This document shows positions 8,069 through 16,724 of a DNA stretch of 64,000 nucleotides, one piece after another. Below the pieces are notes generated by a model. It did not search any database. It worked only from the letters and a program-made list of their open reading frames with translations, and was not told the DNA's origin. The DNA is from Amycolatopsis arida (GTDB lineage: Bacteria; Actinomycetota; Actinomycetes; Mycobacteriales; Pseudonocardiaceae), in assembly GCF_900115565.1 (NCBI RefSeq), contig NZ_FOWW01000001.1:1-64000 (forward strand), given 5' to 3'. Position 1 is the first letter of the stretch. Each line of letters starts with the position of its first letter. A program made the position numbers and the translations under genes.

Positions 8069-9355
8069 ATGACGGTCGGACAGGGGCTCGACCGGGCGCC
8101 GGCGGCACTGCCCCGCAAGCTCGCCGACATCTTCCGACCGGAGCTGGCCAGCCTGTCGGCCGAGATCGTCGACGAGATCCGGGCGACGATCCCGGCGTAC
8201 GCGCGGCCGATGGACGGGCCGTACGGCAGGTCCATTCGGTCGGGCGTGCGGCACGCGATCACGCTGTTCGTGGAGCAGATCGCCGACCCGGCGACGTCGA
8301 AGGCGCACTCGCACGAGGTGCACCGCAAGCTCGGGCAGAACGAGATGCGGGCGGGGCGCAGCCTGGACGCGTTGCAGGCCGCGTACCGGGTGGGTGCGCG
8401 GGTGGCGTGGCGGCGGATCATGCGGGTGGGGCGGCGGGCCGGGCTGTCGTCGGCGGTGATGTCCCAGCTGGCCGACGCGATGTTGGCGTTCATGGACGAA
8501 CTGGCGTCGGTGGCGCTCGACGGGTACCTGGAGGCGAAGGCCAGCACGGCGGACGCCAGGGAGACGTGGCGGCGCCGGCTGCTGCAGCTGATCCTGGAGC
8601 GGCCGCCGGCGCCGGCGGAGGCGATCGCCGAGCTGGCGCAGCTCGTCGGCTGGGTGGTGCCGGAGCGGGTGGCGCCGGTGGCCGTGCAGTACCCGCCCGG
8701 CGCCGGGCGGCGGCATCCGGTGCTGGAGCCGGAGATCCTGGCCGAGCTGGGTGGGCTCGACCCGCACCTGCTGGTGCCGGGGGAGCTGACCACGGAGCGG
8801 CTGGCGGAGCTGCGGGCGGCGTTGCCGGGCTGCCGGTTGGCCGTGGGGCCGCCGGTGCCGCCCCCGGCCGCGGCCGACTCGCTGCGGTGGGCGCGGCGGG
8901 CGCTGCTGCTGGTCGGGGAGGGGGTGCTGCCGGACCGGCCGGTCACGTTCGTGGCCGGGCACCTGGCGACACTGCTGTTGCACGCCGATGTCGGGCTGGT
9001 CGACCAGCTGCGGCAGCGGCTGCTGGCGCCGCTGGCCGACCTCACGCCGCGGCAGCGGGAGCGGATGGTGGAGACGTTGCGGGCGTGGCTGGCCGCGCAG
9101 GGCAACGTCCTCGACGTGGCGTCCGTGCTCGGGGTGCACCCGCAGACGGTGCGCTACCGGATGCGCCGGCTGCACGCCGCGTTCGGCGCGCGGCTCGACG
9201 ACCCCACGGTCCGCTTCGAGCTGGAGCTGGTGCTGCGCGCCCAGCCATCGGTGGAGGGGCCTTCGGTGACCTCGCCCACGGAGGGCGTCGCGAACCTCCT
9301 GCCCCGCCCCCGCCAGCACGGCACGCGCGCCAACAGCGTCGGCCTGCGCCGCTGA
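8069..9355 (+). CDS. PucR-family (CdaR-like) transcriptional regulator
   Basis: This 428-aa cytosolic regulator has the PucR layout. The N-terminal ~170 residues are helical (RPELASLSAEIVDEIRATIP onward), a middle GGDEF-like region follows, and a C-terminal HTH_30 domain carries NVLDVASVLGVHPQTVRYRM. Such regulators commonly control purine, amino-acid or secondary metabolism; the target here is unknown. The start is ATG 8069, with AAAGGAGC just upstream; the frame is open further 5' but unlike the family. It follows the cyclase in the same direction after 197 nt. Confidence 0.85.
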   Translation: MTVGQGLDRAPAALPRKLADIFRPELASLSAEIVDEIRATIPAYARPMDGPYGRSIRSGVRHAITLFVEQIADPATSKAHSHEVHRKLGQNEMRAGRSLDALQAAYRVGARVAWRRIMRVGRRAGLSSAVMSQLADAMLAFMDELASVALDGYLEAKASTADARETWRRRLLQLILERPPAPAEAIAELAQLVGWVVPERVAPVAVQYPPGAGRRHPVLEPEILAELGGLDPHLLVPGELTTERLAELRAALPGCRLAVGPPVPPPAAADSLRWARRALLLVGEGVLPDRPVTFVAGHLATLLLHADVGLVDQLRQRLLAPLADLTPRQRERMVETLRAWLAAQGNVLDVASVLGVHPQTVRYRMRRLHAAFGARLDDPTVRFELELVLRAQPSVEGPSVTSPTEGVANLLPRPRQHGTRANSVGLRR

Positions 9356-9597
9356 GGCTGGCTGTCTATCACTACGTTCGCCCTCGTGCGGGTAGTCGAT
9401 CATCTCTTCCTCGCCTGATCAGGCTATTTTGTCTCTTAGCTCTCGTGTTTGCTGCTCGAATCACTCGAATGGCGGTGCGAATCCCCTCCAGTGCAGCACT
9501 ATGTTGGGGGATCGCCACGTCATTGGTAGTCGGGGGCATCGTTAACATCACTGATGGCTGGTGAGTGTCGCGAATCTGAGCAGGGGAGGAATCTGTG
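9356..9597 (+). other. AT-richer intergenic region with hairpin and a 31-codon ORF
   Basis: Base composition drops here. The palindrome GCCTGATCAGGC (9413-9424), followed by TATTTTGTCT, may be a weak terminator for the PucR gene. A short frame, ATG 9469 to stop 9564, would encode a peptide ending WGIATSLVVGGIVNITDGW with one possible membrane helix and ending 33 nt before the next gene. There is no clear ribosome-binding site, so the peptide is doubtful. Confidence 0.3.
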
Positions 9598-10527
9598 GTG
9601 AAAAAAAGATTGAGACGTATCGGCGTGTGCCTTGCGGCCGGTGTCGCGTTGCTAATCGCGGCTTCGCCTGCGTGGGCTACTGCCGGCGAGTTTCGCTCGG
9701 AGTCGGAGGCTATCGAGGAATTTGTGGACCGGATTCATGAAAGGTTCGGTCTTGTGGTCGATGGCAGTGACTACGAGACAAGAAACCATGGTCAGGCCGT
9801 ATACATTGTTCGCAAGGGGGCTCCGGTAACGGCAACGAGGTCGACTGAGCTAGGCCATCGGGCCAGTGGAGATCAGCCGAGGTTGGAGAAGAGTTTCAGT
9901 CCTGGTTTGAGTAGTCCTCCAACTCCTACTGAAGCCAAGATCCAGGTAGATCAGGGCGAAGTCACTGTCCAGCAAGGAATAGCCTGGTATCAGCCTGAGT
10001 GTTGGAGTAACAACAACCCACCTTTGACCGACCCCAAGGATGCAGGGTGGATGGACGCTTGCTGGCAGTGGGGCGATATGAACTACAGTGGCGCCTCGCG
10101 GGCCAACTTTGCTTTCCGGATGTACGCTACCTGCAAACCAGGTGAAGCGGACTATTACGAGCTAAAAGAGTGTTATGTCGACTCTGTGAGGCACTCGACT
10201 TCAGCTCCGCTGGTTTGGAATGATTGGTCGCCGAAATCTACAGTCGATCTAGGTGGTTGTGGTCAGGTTCAACTCCAGGTCGGCGTCGGTCCTGTGACTG
10301 GCGGCGCCACGGTTTCGACGTGCGAAGAGCTGATACCGGAGAGAGAAGTGGACCCTGCGGACATGCGTACTCGTTGGGTCGGAGACGCATACTGGAAAGA
10401 CGAAGTCCGCGAAACTGGGCAAATCGTTAGCATTGGAGTTGCCTACGGGGCGCAAGCAGTTATTCAGCCCAGTTTCGGATACTTCTACGCTGAATGTAGT
10501 TGGGCAGGCTTTCCCTGGTGCGGTTGA
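9598..10527 (+). CDS. Secreted hypothetical protein, lower-GC island
   Basis: This 309-aa protein has a clear signal peptide (positively charged start, then IGVCLAAGVALLIAASPAWA) with cleavage likely after AWA near residue 28. The mature part is rich in Trp, Tyr and Cys and ends FYAECSWAGFPWCG; paired cysteines suggest an extracytoplasmic fold. I do not recognise the family. GTG 9598 sits 7 nt from GGGGAGGA; GTG 9595 directly before it is an alternative. The gene uses A/T-ending codons far more than its neighbours, a sign of horizontal origin. A second secreted-type gene with similar composition follows. Confidence 0.7.
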   Translation: MKKRLRRIGVCLAAGVALLIAASPAWATAGEFRSESEAIEEFVDRIHERFGLVVDGSDYETRNHGQAVYIVRKGAPVTATRSTELGHRASGDQPRLEKSFSPGLSSPPTPTEAKIQVDQGEVTVQQGIAWYQPECWSNNNPPLTDPKDAGWMDACWQWGDMNYSGASRANFAFRMYATCKPGEADYYELKECYVDSVRHSTSAPLVWNDWSPKSTVDLGGCGQVQLQVGVGPVTGGATVSTCEELIPEREVDPADMRTRWVGDAYWKDEVRETGQIVSIGVAYGAQAVIQPSFGYFYAECSWAGFPWCG

Positions 10528-10589
10528 CGCAGCTAGGACAGTGGCTACACTGAACACGCCGAGTTCGGGGCAGTGTGGAGGAGGTTGTG

Positions 10590-11129
10590 ATGACCAAGCG
10601 TCCTGCTGCCCGTACCGGTGTTGTGGTGTCGGTGTTCGTCGCGCTTGTCACGGCGGGTGTCCTCACCTCTGTGCAGGGGTCCGATGGCGATCATGCGGCT
10701 ACGATATCGGTGAGTTCGGCGGAAAATCTCCTGGGTGAAGCGGTAAGATTGGCACAGGCTGGCGACTACGCTGGCCTGTGCCAGTCTGTCGCTCTCAACT
10801 CGAGAACCTGCGATTTCCTTCTCGAGGCAGCTCGCGAAAGAGGACTTTCGCAATGGGGGGGTGCGCCCAGGATTGTCTACGTAACCCGGCCAAGTGATGA
10901 CAGGCTCACCTTGCACCTCGAGGGAAAATACCCGGACGGCACCACCTATTTCAGTGAGTTCACTGTAGTGGGCGTTCGGCATGATGGCGACGAGTGGCAG
11001 CTGCGCAGTGTCACCCCGGTGTACTGGTCGCCCATGCTGCCAGCGGGCGGTAAATGCACGCAGGCTGCTGCGGGACATGTGGAGTGTGGGGGTGACCTCG
11101 AGGTGGCTCCGCCGCATCCTTCCTTTTGA
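10590..11129 (+). CDS. Hypothetical membrane-anchored or secreted protein
   Basis: This 179-aa protein has an N-terminal hydrophobic segment (ARTGVVVSVFVALVTAGVLT), probably an uncleaved anchor or signal peptide, then a small soluble domain. NLLGEAVRLAQAGDYAGLCQ, followed by a strand-rich half with WQLRSVTPVYW, is reminiscent of extracytoplasmic NTF2/SnoaL-like folds; that is only a suggestion. GGAGGAGG precedes ATG 10590. It follows the 9598 gene after 62 nt, shares its lower GC content, and is probably cotranscribed with it. Confidence 0.65.
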   Translation: MTKRPAARTGVVVSVFVALVTAGVLTSVQGSDGDHAATISVSSAENLLGEAVRLAQAGDYAGLCQSVALNSRTCDFLLEAARERGLSQWGGAPRIVYVTRPSDDRLTLHLEGKYPDGTTYFSEFTVVGVRHDGDEWQLRSVTPVYWSPMLPAGGKCTQAAAGHVECGGDLEVAPPHPSF

Positions 11130-11173
11130 GTTCGCCGCCATGCGATGAAGTTTCCGACCCGACCTGCGCAAGC

Positions 11174-11848
11174 TCAGCGGGGGGCGAGGTCGACGATGAG
11201 CCAGCGGTTGTCGTGGTGCTCGGCGGTGATGGTGAGCTGCGCGGCGGCCGTGCTGGTGGTGCCGGTGTCGCCGCGGACGGCCTCCTGGTCGCAGAACACC
11301 AGCAGCGTGGCGCGCTTCGGGGTGAGCTCCCGCACGGCGGAGGCGACCACGCGGGTGGTGAGCGTCAGCCGCTGCTCGGGCGCGCGCCGGCGGACCTGGC
11401 CGAACAGCCGGTCGTACGACTCGCGGGCCGGGCCGCGGAGCACGGCCGCCGCGTCCCGCTCGGTGGTGCCCATGCGCTCCGGCGAGTAGGAGAAGATCTG
11501 TTGCACGGCCCTCGTCACCTGGGCGGTCACCTCGGCGGTCGCCGTCGGGTCGGCCAGCGCACGGTTCGCCGCGGGCCCGCCGGTGCGCAGGGAATGCGCC
11601 TCCAGCGTGAACCACGTGCCCAGGCCGACCAGCACGAGCGCCACCGCCAGCAGCAGCGCCACCGGCCGCCGCCAGGACACCCGGTAAGACCGCCAGGGCC
11701 ACCGCGAACGCTCGGCAGGGAGCGAGGCGTTCCCGGCACCGACCTGCCCGGAGCGGTCCACGTCGGACTCGTGCGCTTCCGGAGATGGCGGCCGCTCACC
11801 GCCAGGCTCGCCAACCGCGCCCTCGGCCACGTCCGATCCCGCCGTCAC
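11174..11848 (-). CDS. Mce-associated membrane protein (second)
   Basis: This 224-aa protein is the last gene of the mce operon. A cytosolic N-terminal stretch is followed by one membrane helix (RPVALLLAVALVLVGLGTWF) and a periplasmic domain ending NRWLIVDLAPR. This is the layout of Mce-associated (Mam/Mas) proteins that help stabilise Mce complexes. GTG 11848 overlaps the upstream stop by four bases (GTGA), which fixes the start in spite of a long open upstream frame. Confidence 0.82.
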   Translation of the reverse strand: MTAGSDVAEGAVGEPGGERPPSPEAHESDVDRSGQVGAGNASLPAERSRWPWRSYRVSWRRPVALLLAVALVLVGLGTWFTLEAHSLRTGGPAANRALADPTATAEVTAQVTRAVQQIFSYSPERMGTTERDAAAVLRGPARESYDRLFGQVRRRAPEQRLTLTTRVVASAVRELTPKRATLLVFCDQEAVRGDTGTTSTAAAQLTITAEHHDNRWLIVDLAPR

Positions 11849-12342
11849 GGCGTCCCTCCTGCCACTGGGATCCGTTCGAGCTCCCGCACCCGCCACCCGG
11901 CGTCGGTGCGCTGCATCCGCACCAGGAACCGGTTGCGGGTGCTCGCCGGCGGCTGGCCCTCCCGCGCCAGCGACGTCTCCACCGACGCGAGCAGCGTGGC
12001 GCTGTCCCCGCGTGGCCCCAGCTCGCCGACCCCGGCGTCGAGCACCGTCGCCGTGGCCACCGTGCGGTCGGCGCGCAGCGCCCGCTTCGTCTCCTCGCTC
12101 GTGGCGGCCAGCTTCTCCCGCAGCGGCCCGGTCGACACCGCCAGCCACCGCGCGATCCCTTCGTCCACCCTCCGGTGGTCCAGCGAGCTGAGCACCGCCA
12201 CGTGCTCGGTGCCGGCCCGCAGCGCCTCGTCACGGGCGCGCGCCGCGGTCACCGCCGGATCGCCGGCGGCCGTGACCCACGACCACGCCGCCCAGGCGGC
12301 GAAGGCCGCCGCGACCACCACCGCACCGGCCGCGGCCCTCAC
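11845..12342 (-). CDS. Mce-associated protein (first)
   Basis: This 165-aa protein has an N-terminal membrane helix (AAAGAVVVAAAFAAWAAWSW) and a small periplasmic SnoaL/NTF2-like domain (EHVAVLSSLDHRRVDEGIAR and RMQRTDAGWRVRELERIPV). It pairs with the following gene as the two Mce-associated proteins usually found after mceF. GTG 12342 overlaps the mceF stop by GTGA, indicating translational coupling. Confidence 0.82.
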   Translation of the reverse strand: MRAAAGAVVVAAAFAAWAAWSWVTAAGDPAVTAARARDEALRAGTEHVAVLSSLDHRRVDEGIARWLAVSTGPLREKLAATSEETKRALRADRTVATATVLDAGVGELGPRGDSATLLASVETSLAREGQPPASTRNRFLVRMQRTDAGWRVRELERIPVAGGTP

Positions 12343-13547
12343 CGTGGCGGCCACAGCAACTCCCCCAACGACCGGGACACGTCCGGCAGCGCGGCCACCT
12401 CGAGCGGGCTCCGGAACGCGCCGGGCACCGCCGCCGGCGGCACCCCGCCACGCGGCGCGTTCTGGGAACCCCGCACGGAACTGGGCGAGCCGTACGGCAG
12501 CGTGCACGCCGCCCCGGCGTTCCACGGCGCCGCCGAGGTGTCCTCACCGCTGCGGTACGGCGTGCCCTCGTAGCCGTGCCGGCACGGCGGCGGGTCGTAG
12601 AAGGTCAACGCCATCGACAGCCTTCCCTCGTCCGGCGTGATCGCCGTCGACGTCGCCGCCACCGCCTTCGGCAGGGTGACGAACAGCTCCTCCATCCCGG
12701 CCGTCCTGGTGCGGAAGAGGTCCGCCGTGGTGAGCAGGTTCGCCAGCAGGATCGACAGCTCCGGGTCGTTGTCCCTGAGCAGCGCGGACAGCTGCGTCGC
12801 CGCCTCCGGCGCCGTCCCGATCAGCTCCCGCAGGTCCCCGTCGGCGGCGGCCAGCTCCGCGGCGAAGAGCCTGGCGTCCCGGCTGAACGACCGCCACGCC
12901 TCCGCCGAGGCCAGCTGGGTACGCAGCACGGTCGCGCCGTCGTCGAGCAACGCCGTGGTCTGCGGAAGGTGCCGCCGCGCGGTGTCGGTGACCGCGGTCG
13001 AGGTGTCCAGCAGCACCTGCAGGTGCGGCCCCGCGCCGCGCAGCGCGTCGTGCAGCTCGTCGACGACGGTGCGCAGCGAGTCCGTGGGCACCGACTCGGT
13101 GAGCGCGCTGAGGTTGCCCAGCACGGTCGGCACCGACAGCGGCAGCCGGGTCGACTCCACCGGGATCACCGACCCCTCGGTGAGGTACGGCCCGGTCACC
13201 GCGCGCGGCTGCAGGTCCACGTACTGCTCGCCAACCGCGGACCGGTTGGCCACCACCGCCCGCGCGTGCTCGGGGATCGGCGGGGCCGAGTCGTCGATGT
13301 GCAGGTCGGCCTCCATCCCGACGTCGGTGAGCCGCAGCTCACCCACCCGGCCGACCGCCACTCCGCGGTAGGTCACCTCGGCGTTGGTGAACAGGCCGCC
13401 GCCCTCGGCGAGCTGCAGCCGCACCACGTACCCGCCGGCACCGAGCAGCCGGTCGACGCCGGCGAAGTTCGCGCCGATGTAGCTGACCGCGGCCAGCGCC
13501 AGCACGACGAACGCGATCACCTGGACCCGGACGCGCAGGGTGAGCAT
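12339..13547 (-). CDS. mceF: Mce-family substrate-binding protein, MceF position
   Basis: This 402-aa protein has one N-terminal helix (VIAFVVLALAAVSYIGANFA), a single MCE/MlaD domain (residues about 40-115, with YRGVAVGRVGELRLTDVGME) and a long helical tail ending in a Pro-rich C-terminus. MceA-F form the hetero-hexameric tube that carries lipids or sterols from the envelope to the YrbE permease. ATG 13547 overlaps the mceE stop by one base (TGATG). The substrate cannot be told from sequence. Confidence 0.9.
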   Translation of the reverse strand: MLTLRVRVQVIAFVVLALAAVSYIGANFAGVDRLLGAGGYVVRLQLAEGGGLFTNAEVTYRGVAVGRVGELRLTDVGMEADLHIDDSAPPIPEHARAVVANRSAVGEQYVDLQPRAVTGPYLTEGSVIPVESTRLPLSVPTVLGNLSALTESVPTDSLRTVVDELHDALRGAGPHLQVLLDTSTAVTDTARRHLPQTTALLDDGATVLRTQLASAEAWRSFSRDARLFAAELAAADGDLRELIGTAPEAATQLSALLRDNDPELSILLANLLTTADLFRTRTAGMEELFVTLPKAVAATSTAITPDEGRLSMALTFYDPPPCRHGYEGTPYRSGEDTSAAPWNAGAACTLPYGSPSSVRGSQNAPRGGVPPAAVPGAFRSPLEVAALPDVSRSLGELLWPPR

Positions 13548-14614
13548 CAGCGAGCACCTCCCGGCTGGGCGACCCCGGGCAGCGGCAGCGCCGGGTCGTC
13601 GCCGGGCGGTGGCGGCAACTCCACGCCGGGCGCGGGCACGACGGTGAGGAACACGGTGAGGTAGTCCCCGCGCGCCGCGTCGAGCACCGAGTCGGGGAAC
13701 GGGAACGTCGGCAGGATCTCCAGCGCCTTCGGCAGATGCTGTCCGGCGTCGGCGAGCCGGTGCAGGATCGGCGCCAGCGCGGTGAGGTCGGCGACGAGGT
13801 CGTCCCTGGTCCGGTGCACGGTGTCCACGGCGACCGCGGACAGCTCGTCCAGCGACCGCAGCATCGTCACCAGCGCCTCCCGCTGGTCGGCGAGCGTGGC
13901 CAGGCCGGGGCGGAGGTCGTCCAGCGCGCCGTCGATCTGCGTGGTGCGCTCGGCCAGCGTGGCCGACAGGGAGTTCAGCCCGTCCAGCGCCGCGGTGATC
14001 TCGTCGCGGTGGTCGTCCAGGCTGGACACCAGGTGCTCGACGTTGCCCAGGAACGCCCGGATCCGCTGCTCGTTGCCGGTCATCACGTCCGCCAGCTCCC
14101 GGTTGATGGTCCGCAGCTGGCCGATGCCGCCGCCGTTGAGCAGCAGGGACAGCGCGCCGAAGACCTCCTCGACCTCGGGGTTGCGGTCGGTGCGTGCCAC
14201 CGGGATCACCGCGCCGTCGACCAGCCGCCCACCGTCCGACCGCTCCGGCGGGGCCAGCTCGACGAACTTCTCGCCGAGCAGGCTGGACTGCCGCAGCCGG
14301 GCCACCGCGTCCGCGGGCAGCTCGACTTCGCCGTGCACCGCGAGCACGGCCTCGGCCGTCCACCCGTCGTGTCCGCCCAGCCGGATGGTCTCCACCCGGC
14401 CGACCGGGACGTCGGCCACCTTCACCGCGGCGTGCGGCACCAGGTCGAGCACGTCGGCGAACTGGACGGTCACCCGGTACGGCCGGTCGCCGAGGTCGGC
14501 GCCCCCGGGAAGCGGGAGGTCATACACGCCGGTGAACCCGCCGGCCGAGCACGACGTGGCCAGCACCGCCGCGACGCCGAGCACCACGGCGGCCAGGGAT
14601 CCGCGTGCCTTCAC
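13547..14614 (-). CDS. mceE: Mce-family lipoprotein, MceE position
   Basis: This 355-aa protein starts with a signal sequence ending in the lipobox-like LATSC (Cys22), as expected for the lipidated MceE subunit. The MCE domain (RVTVQFADVLDLVPHAAVKV, then VPVGRVETIRLGGHDGW) is followed by the helical tail and a Pro-rich end. It anchors the Mce tube in the membrane. GTG 14614 overlaps the mceD stop (GTGA). Confidence 0.9.
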   Translation of the reverse strand: MKARGSLAAVVLGVAAVLATSCSAGGFTGVYDLPLPGGADLGDRPYRVTVQFADVLDLVPHAAVKVADVPVGRVETIRLGGHDGWTAEAVLAVHGEVELPADAVARLRQSSLLGEKFVELAPPERSDGGRLVDGAVIPVARTDRNPEVEEVFGALSLLLNGGGIGQLRTINRELADVMTGNEQRIRAFLGNVEHLVSSLDDHRDEITAALDGLNSLSATLAERTTQIDGALDDLRPGLATLADQREALVTMLRSLDELSAVAVDTVHRTRDDLVADLTALAPILHRLADAGQHLPKALEILPTFPFPDSVLDAARGDYLTVFLTVVPAPGVELPPPPGDDPALPLPGVAQPGGAR

Positions 14615-15741
14615 CGGGAGCCTCCCTCGGTCGCGACCACCGGGCCGGCGGCCGGCAGCGGCAACGGCGGTGCCGACGGTGCCGACGGTGCCGGCGCCGC
14701 GTTCGGTTCCGTGCCGTCCGGTGGGCAGGTGCCGGTGGTGACCAGCGGCACCGGGCACGCCTCGTCCGGATCCATGAAGTAGTCGATCAACGTCCTGCCC
14801 TGCAGCGTGCGCGACTCCGGGTCGAACGCGTTCAGCACGTTCGACCCGGCCAGCGGGATGGTGTCCAGCGCCTCGGCCAGTGAGCCCCGCTGGTCCACCA
14901 ACGCCTGCGTGGTTCCGGCGAGCTTGTCCACGTTGGACCGGATCAGCTCGCGGTGGTCGCGGACGAACGCCTGCACCTCGCCCAGCGCCCTGCCCAGGGT
15001 GTCCAGCGCGGCGGCCAGCTCCTCCCGGTCGGCCGCCAGCGTCCGCCACACCGACGCCAGCTGCTGGTTCACCCTGGCCACCTGGCTGTCGTTGCCGGCG
15101 AGCATGGCGGTGAACCGGCTCAGCTCGTCGATCGTGCCGAACAGGTCGTCGCGGTTCTCCCCGAGCGTGCGGCTGAGGTCGGCGAAGTCGCGCAGCGTGT
15201 CGGAGATCGCCCTGCCGTTGCCGGCCAGGTTCGCCGCGCCCACGTCCAGCAGCTCCGACAGCGCGCCGCCGGCGTTGGCGCCGTCCGGCCCGAGCGCGAC
15301 GGCGATGTCGTTGAGGCTGGCGTAGAGCTCGTCCAGCTCCACCGGGGTGGCGGTGCGGGCGGCGGGGATGATCGCGCCGTCGGCGATCCGCGGCCCGCCA
15401 CGACTCAGCTCGGACAGCTGCACGTACCGGTCGGCCACCACGCTCGGCGCGATCACCACCGCGCCGGTCGTCGCCGCCACCGGCACGTCGCCGGCGACCC
15501 GCAGCACCACCTCCACCTCGGCGCCGCGCGGTGTCACCGACTCGACCTCGCCGACCCGCACGCCCAGCACGCGCACGTCCGACCCGGCGTAGACCCCGAC
15601 GGCGCGGATGAAGTACGCCGTCACCCGCTTGCTCCCGTCGCCGGAGAAGATCCACCACAGCCCGGCCGCGGTGACCAGCGCCAGCACGACGAGCACCACG
15701 GTGAGCCGGGCGATCCGGTCGCCGAGCCTGGTGTCGATCAC
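14611..15741 (-). CDS. mceD: Mce-family substrate-binding protein, MceD position
   Basis: This 376-aa protein has an N-terminal helix (LTVVLVVLALVTAAGLWWIF), an MCE domain (KRVTAYFIRAVGVYAGSDVR then VRVGEVESVTPRGAEV), a helical tail and a disordered Ala/Pro-rich C-terminus. GTG 15741 overlaps the mceC stop by four bases. The tube-forming role is inferred from family and operon position. Confidence 0.9.
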   Translation of the reverse strand: MIDTRLGDRIARLTVVLVVLALVTAAGLWWIFSGDGSKRVTAYFIRAVGVYAGSDVRVLGVRVGEVESVTPRGAEVEVVLRVAGDVPVAATTGAVVIAPSVVADRYVQLSELSRGGPRIADGAIIPAARTATPVELDELYASLNDIAVALGPDGANAGGALSELLDVGAANLAGNGRAISDTLRDFADLSRTLGENRDDLFGTIDELSRFTAMLAGNDSQVARVNQQLASVWRTLAADREELAAALDTLGRALGEVQAFVRDHRELIRSNVDKLAGTTQALVDQRGSLAEALDTIPLAGSNVLNAFDPESRTLQGRTLIDYFMDPDEACPVPLVTTGTCPPDGTEPNAAPAPSAPSAPPLPLPAAGPVVATEGGSR

Positions 15742-16724
15742 GGCGTGCCTCCCCTCGGCGGCGTGCACTCCTCCCGGTCCTCCCGCACCAGCCGACAGAG
15801 GTAGTTGTCCACCCAGCGGCCGTTGCCGGCGGCGTTGTTCAGCTGCCGGAAGTACGGCCCGGCCAGCCGCAGGCCCTGCTGCAGGTTCGCGTGCTGCCGG
15901 CGCAGCACATCGGTCACCGTGTCCAGCTGGCGCAGCGCGGGCTCGAGCCGCTCCCGGTTGTCCGCCACCAGCCCGGACAGCTGCTCGGCGAGCCGCCGGG
16001 TGCCGGTGAGCAGCGCGGAGATCGACTCGCGCCGGTGGTCCAGCTCGGCGAGCAGGAGGTTGCCGTCGTCGATGAGCCGCTCGAACTCGTCGCTGGACCC
16101 GGCCAGCGTCGCGCTCACCGCGCGGGTGTTGGCCAGCAGCTCGGCCAGCTCGGCGTCCCGGGAGGCGATCGTGGTGGACAGCGCGCTCAGCCCGTCCAGG
16201 GCGGTGCGCACGTGCTCGGGCGCACCGGCGAAGGTGTCGGACAGCACGCGGAAGCTCTCGGCGAGCTGGTCGGTGTCGATGGCGCCGACGGTGTCGGCCA
16301 GCCCGCTGAACGCCTCGGTCACGTCGTAGGGGGTGACCGTGCGCTCCCGCGGGATCGGCACGTTCGGGTCCTGGGTGGACTGTCCGTGTGGGCGCAGCGC
16401 GAGGAACTTGCGGCCCAGCAACGTCTTCAGCTTGATCTCGGCCGACGTCCGGTCGCCCAGCCAGGCGTCCTTCACCCGGAAGCTCACCACGACGTGGTCC
16501 TCCGCCAGCGCCACGTCGGTCACCTCGCCGACCTTCATGCCGGCGATCCGCACCTCGTCGTCCCGCTGCAGCCCGGCGGCCTCGCCGAACTCGGCACGGT
16601 AGGTGGTGCCGGAGCCGACGATCGGCAGCTCCTCGTACTGGAACGTCGCGGTGAGCACCGCGGCCAGCGCCACCGTGCCCACCACGCCGATGGTGAACGG
16701 GTTGCGCTCCCGGAACGAGGTCAT
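15738..16724 (-). CDS. mceC: Mce-family substrate-binding protein, MceC position
   Basis: This 328-aa protein begins MTSFRERNPFTIGVVGTVAL with one membrane helix. The MCE domain (TYRAEFGEAAGLQRDDEVRI, then GMKVGEVTDVALAEDHVVV) is followed by the helical region and ends with the NYLCRLVRED motif seen at the end of MceC-like proteins. ATG 16724 overlaps the mceB stop (ATGA). Confidence 0.9.
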   Translation of the reverse strand: MTSFRERNPFTIGVVGTVALAAVLTATFQYEELPIVGSGTTYRAEFGEAAGLQRDDEVRIAGMKVGEVTDVALAEDHVVVSFRVKDAWLGDRTSAEIKLKTLLGRKFLALRPHGQSTQDPNVPIPRERTVTPYDVTEAFSGLADTVGAIDTDQLAESFRVLSDTFAGAPEHVRTALDGLSALSTTIASRDAELAELLANTRAVSATLAGSSDEFERLIDDGNLLLAELDHRRESISALLTGTRRLAEQLSGLVADNRERLEPALRQLDTVTDVLRRQHANLQQGLRLAGPYFRQLNNAAGNGRWVDNYLCRLVREDREECTPPRGGTP

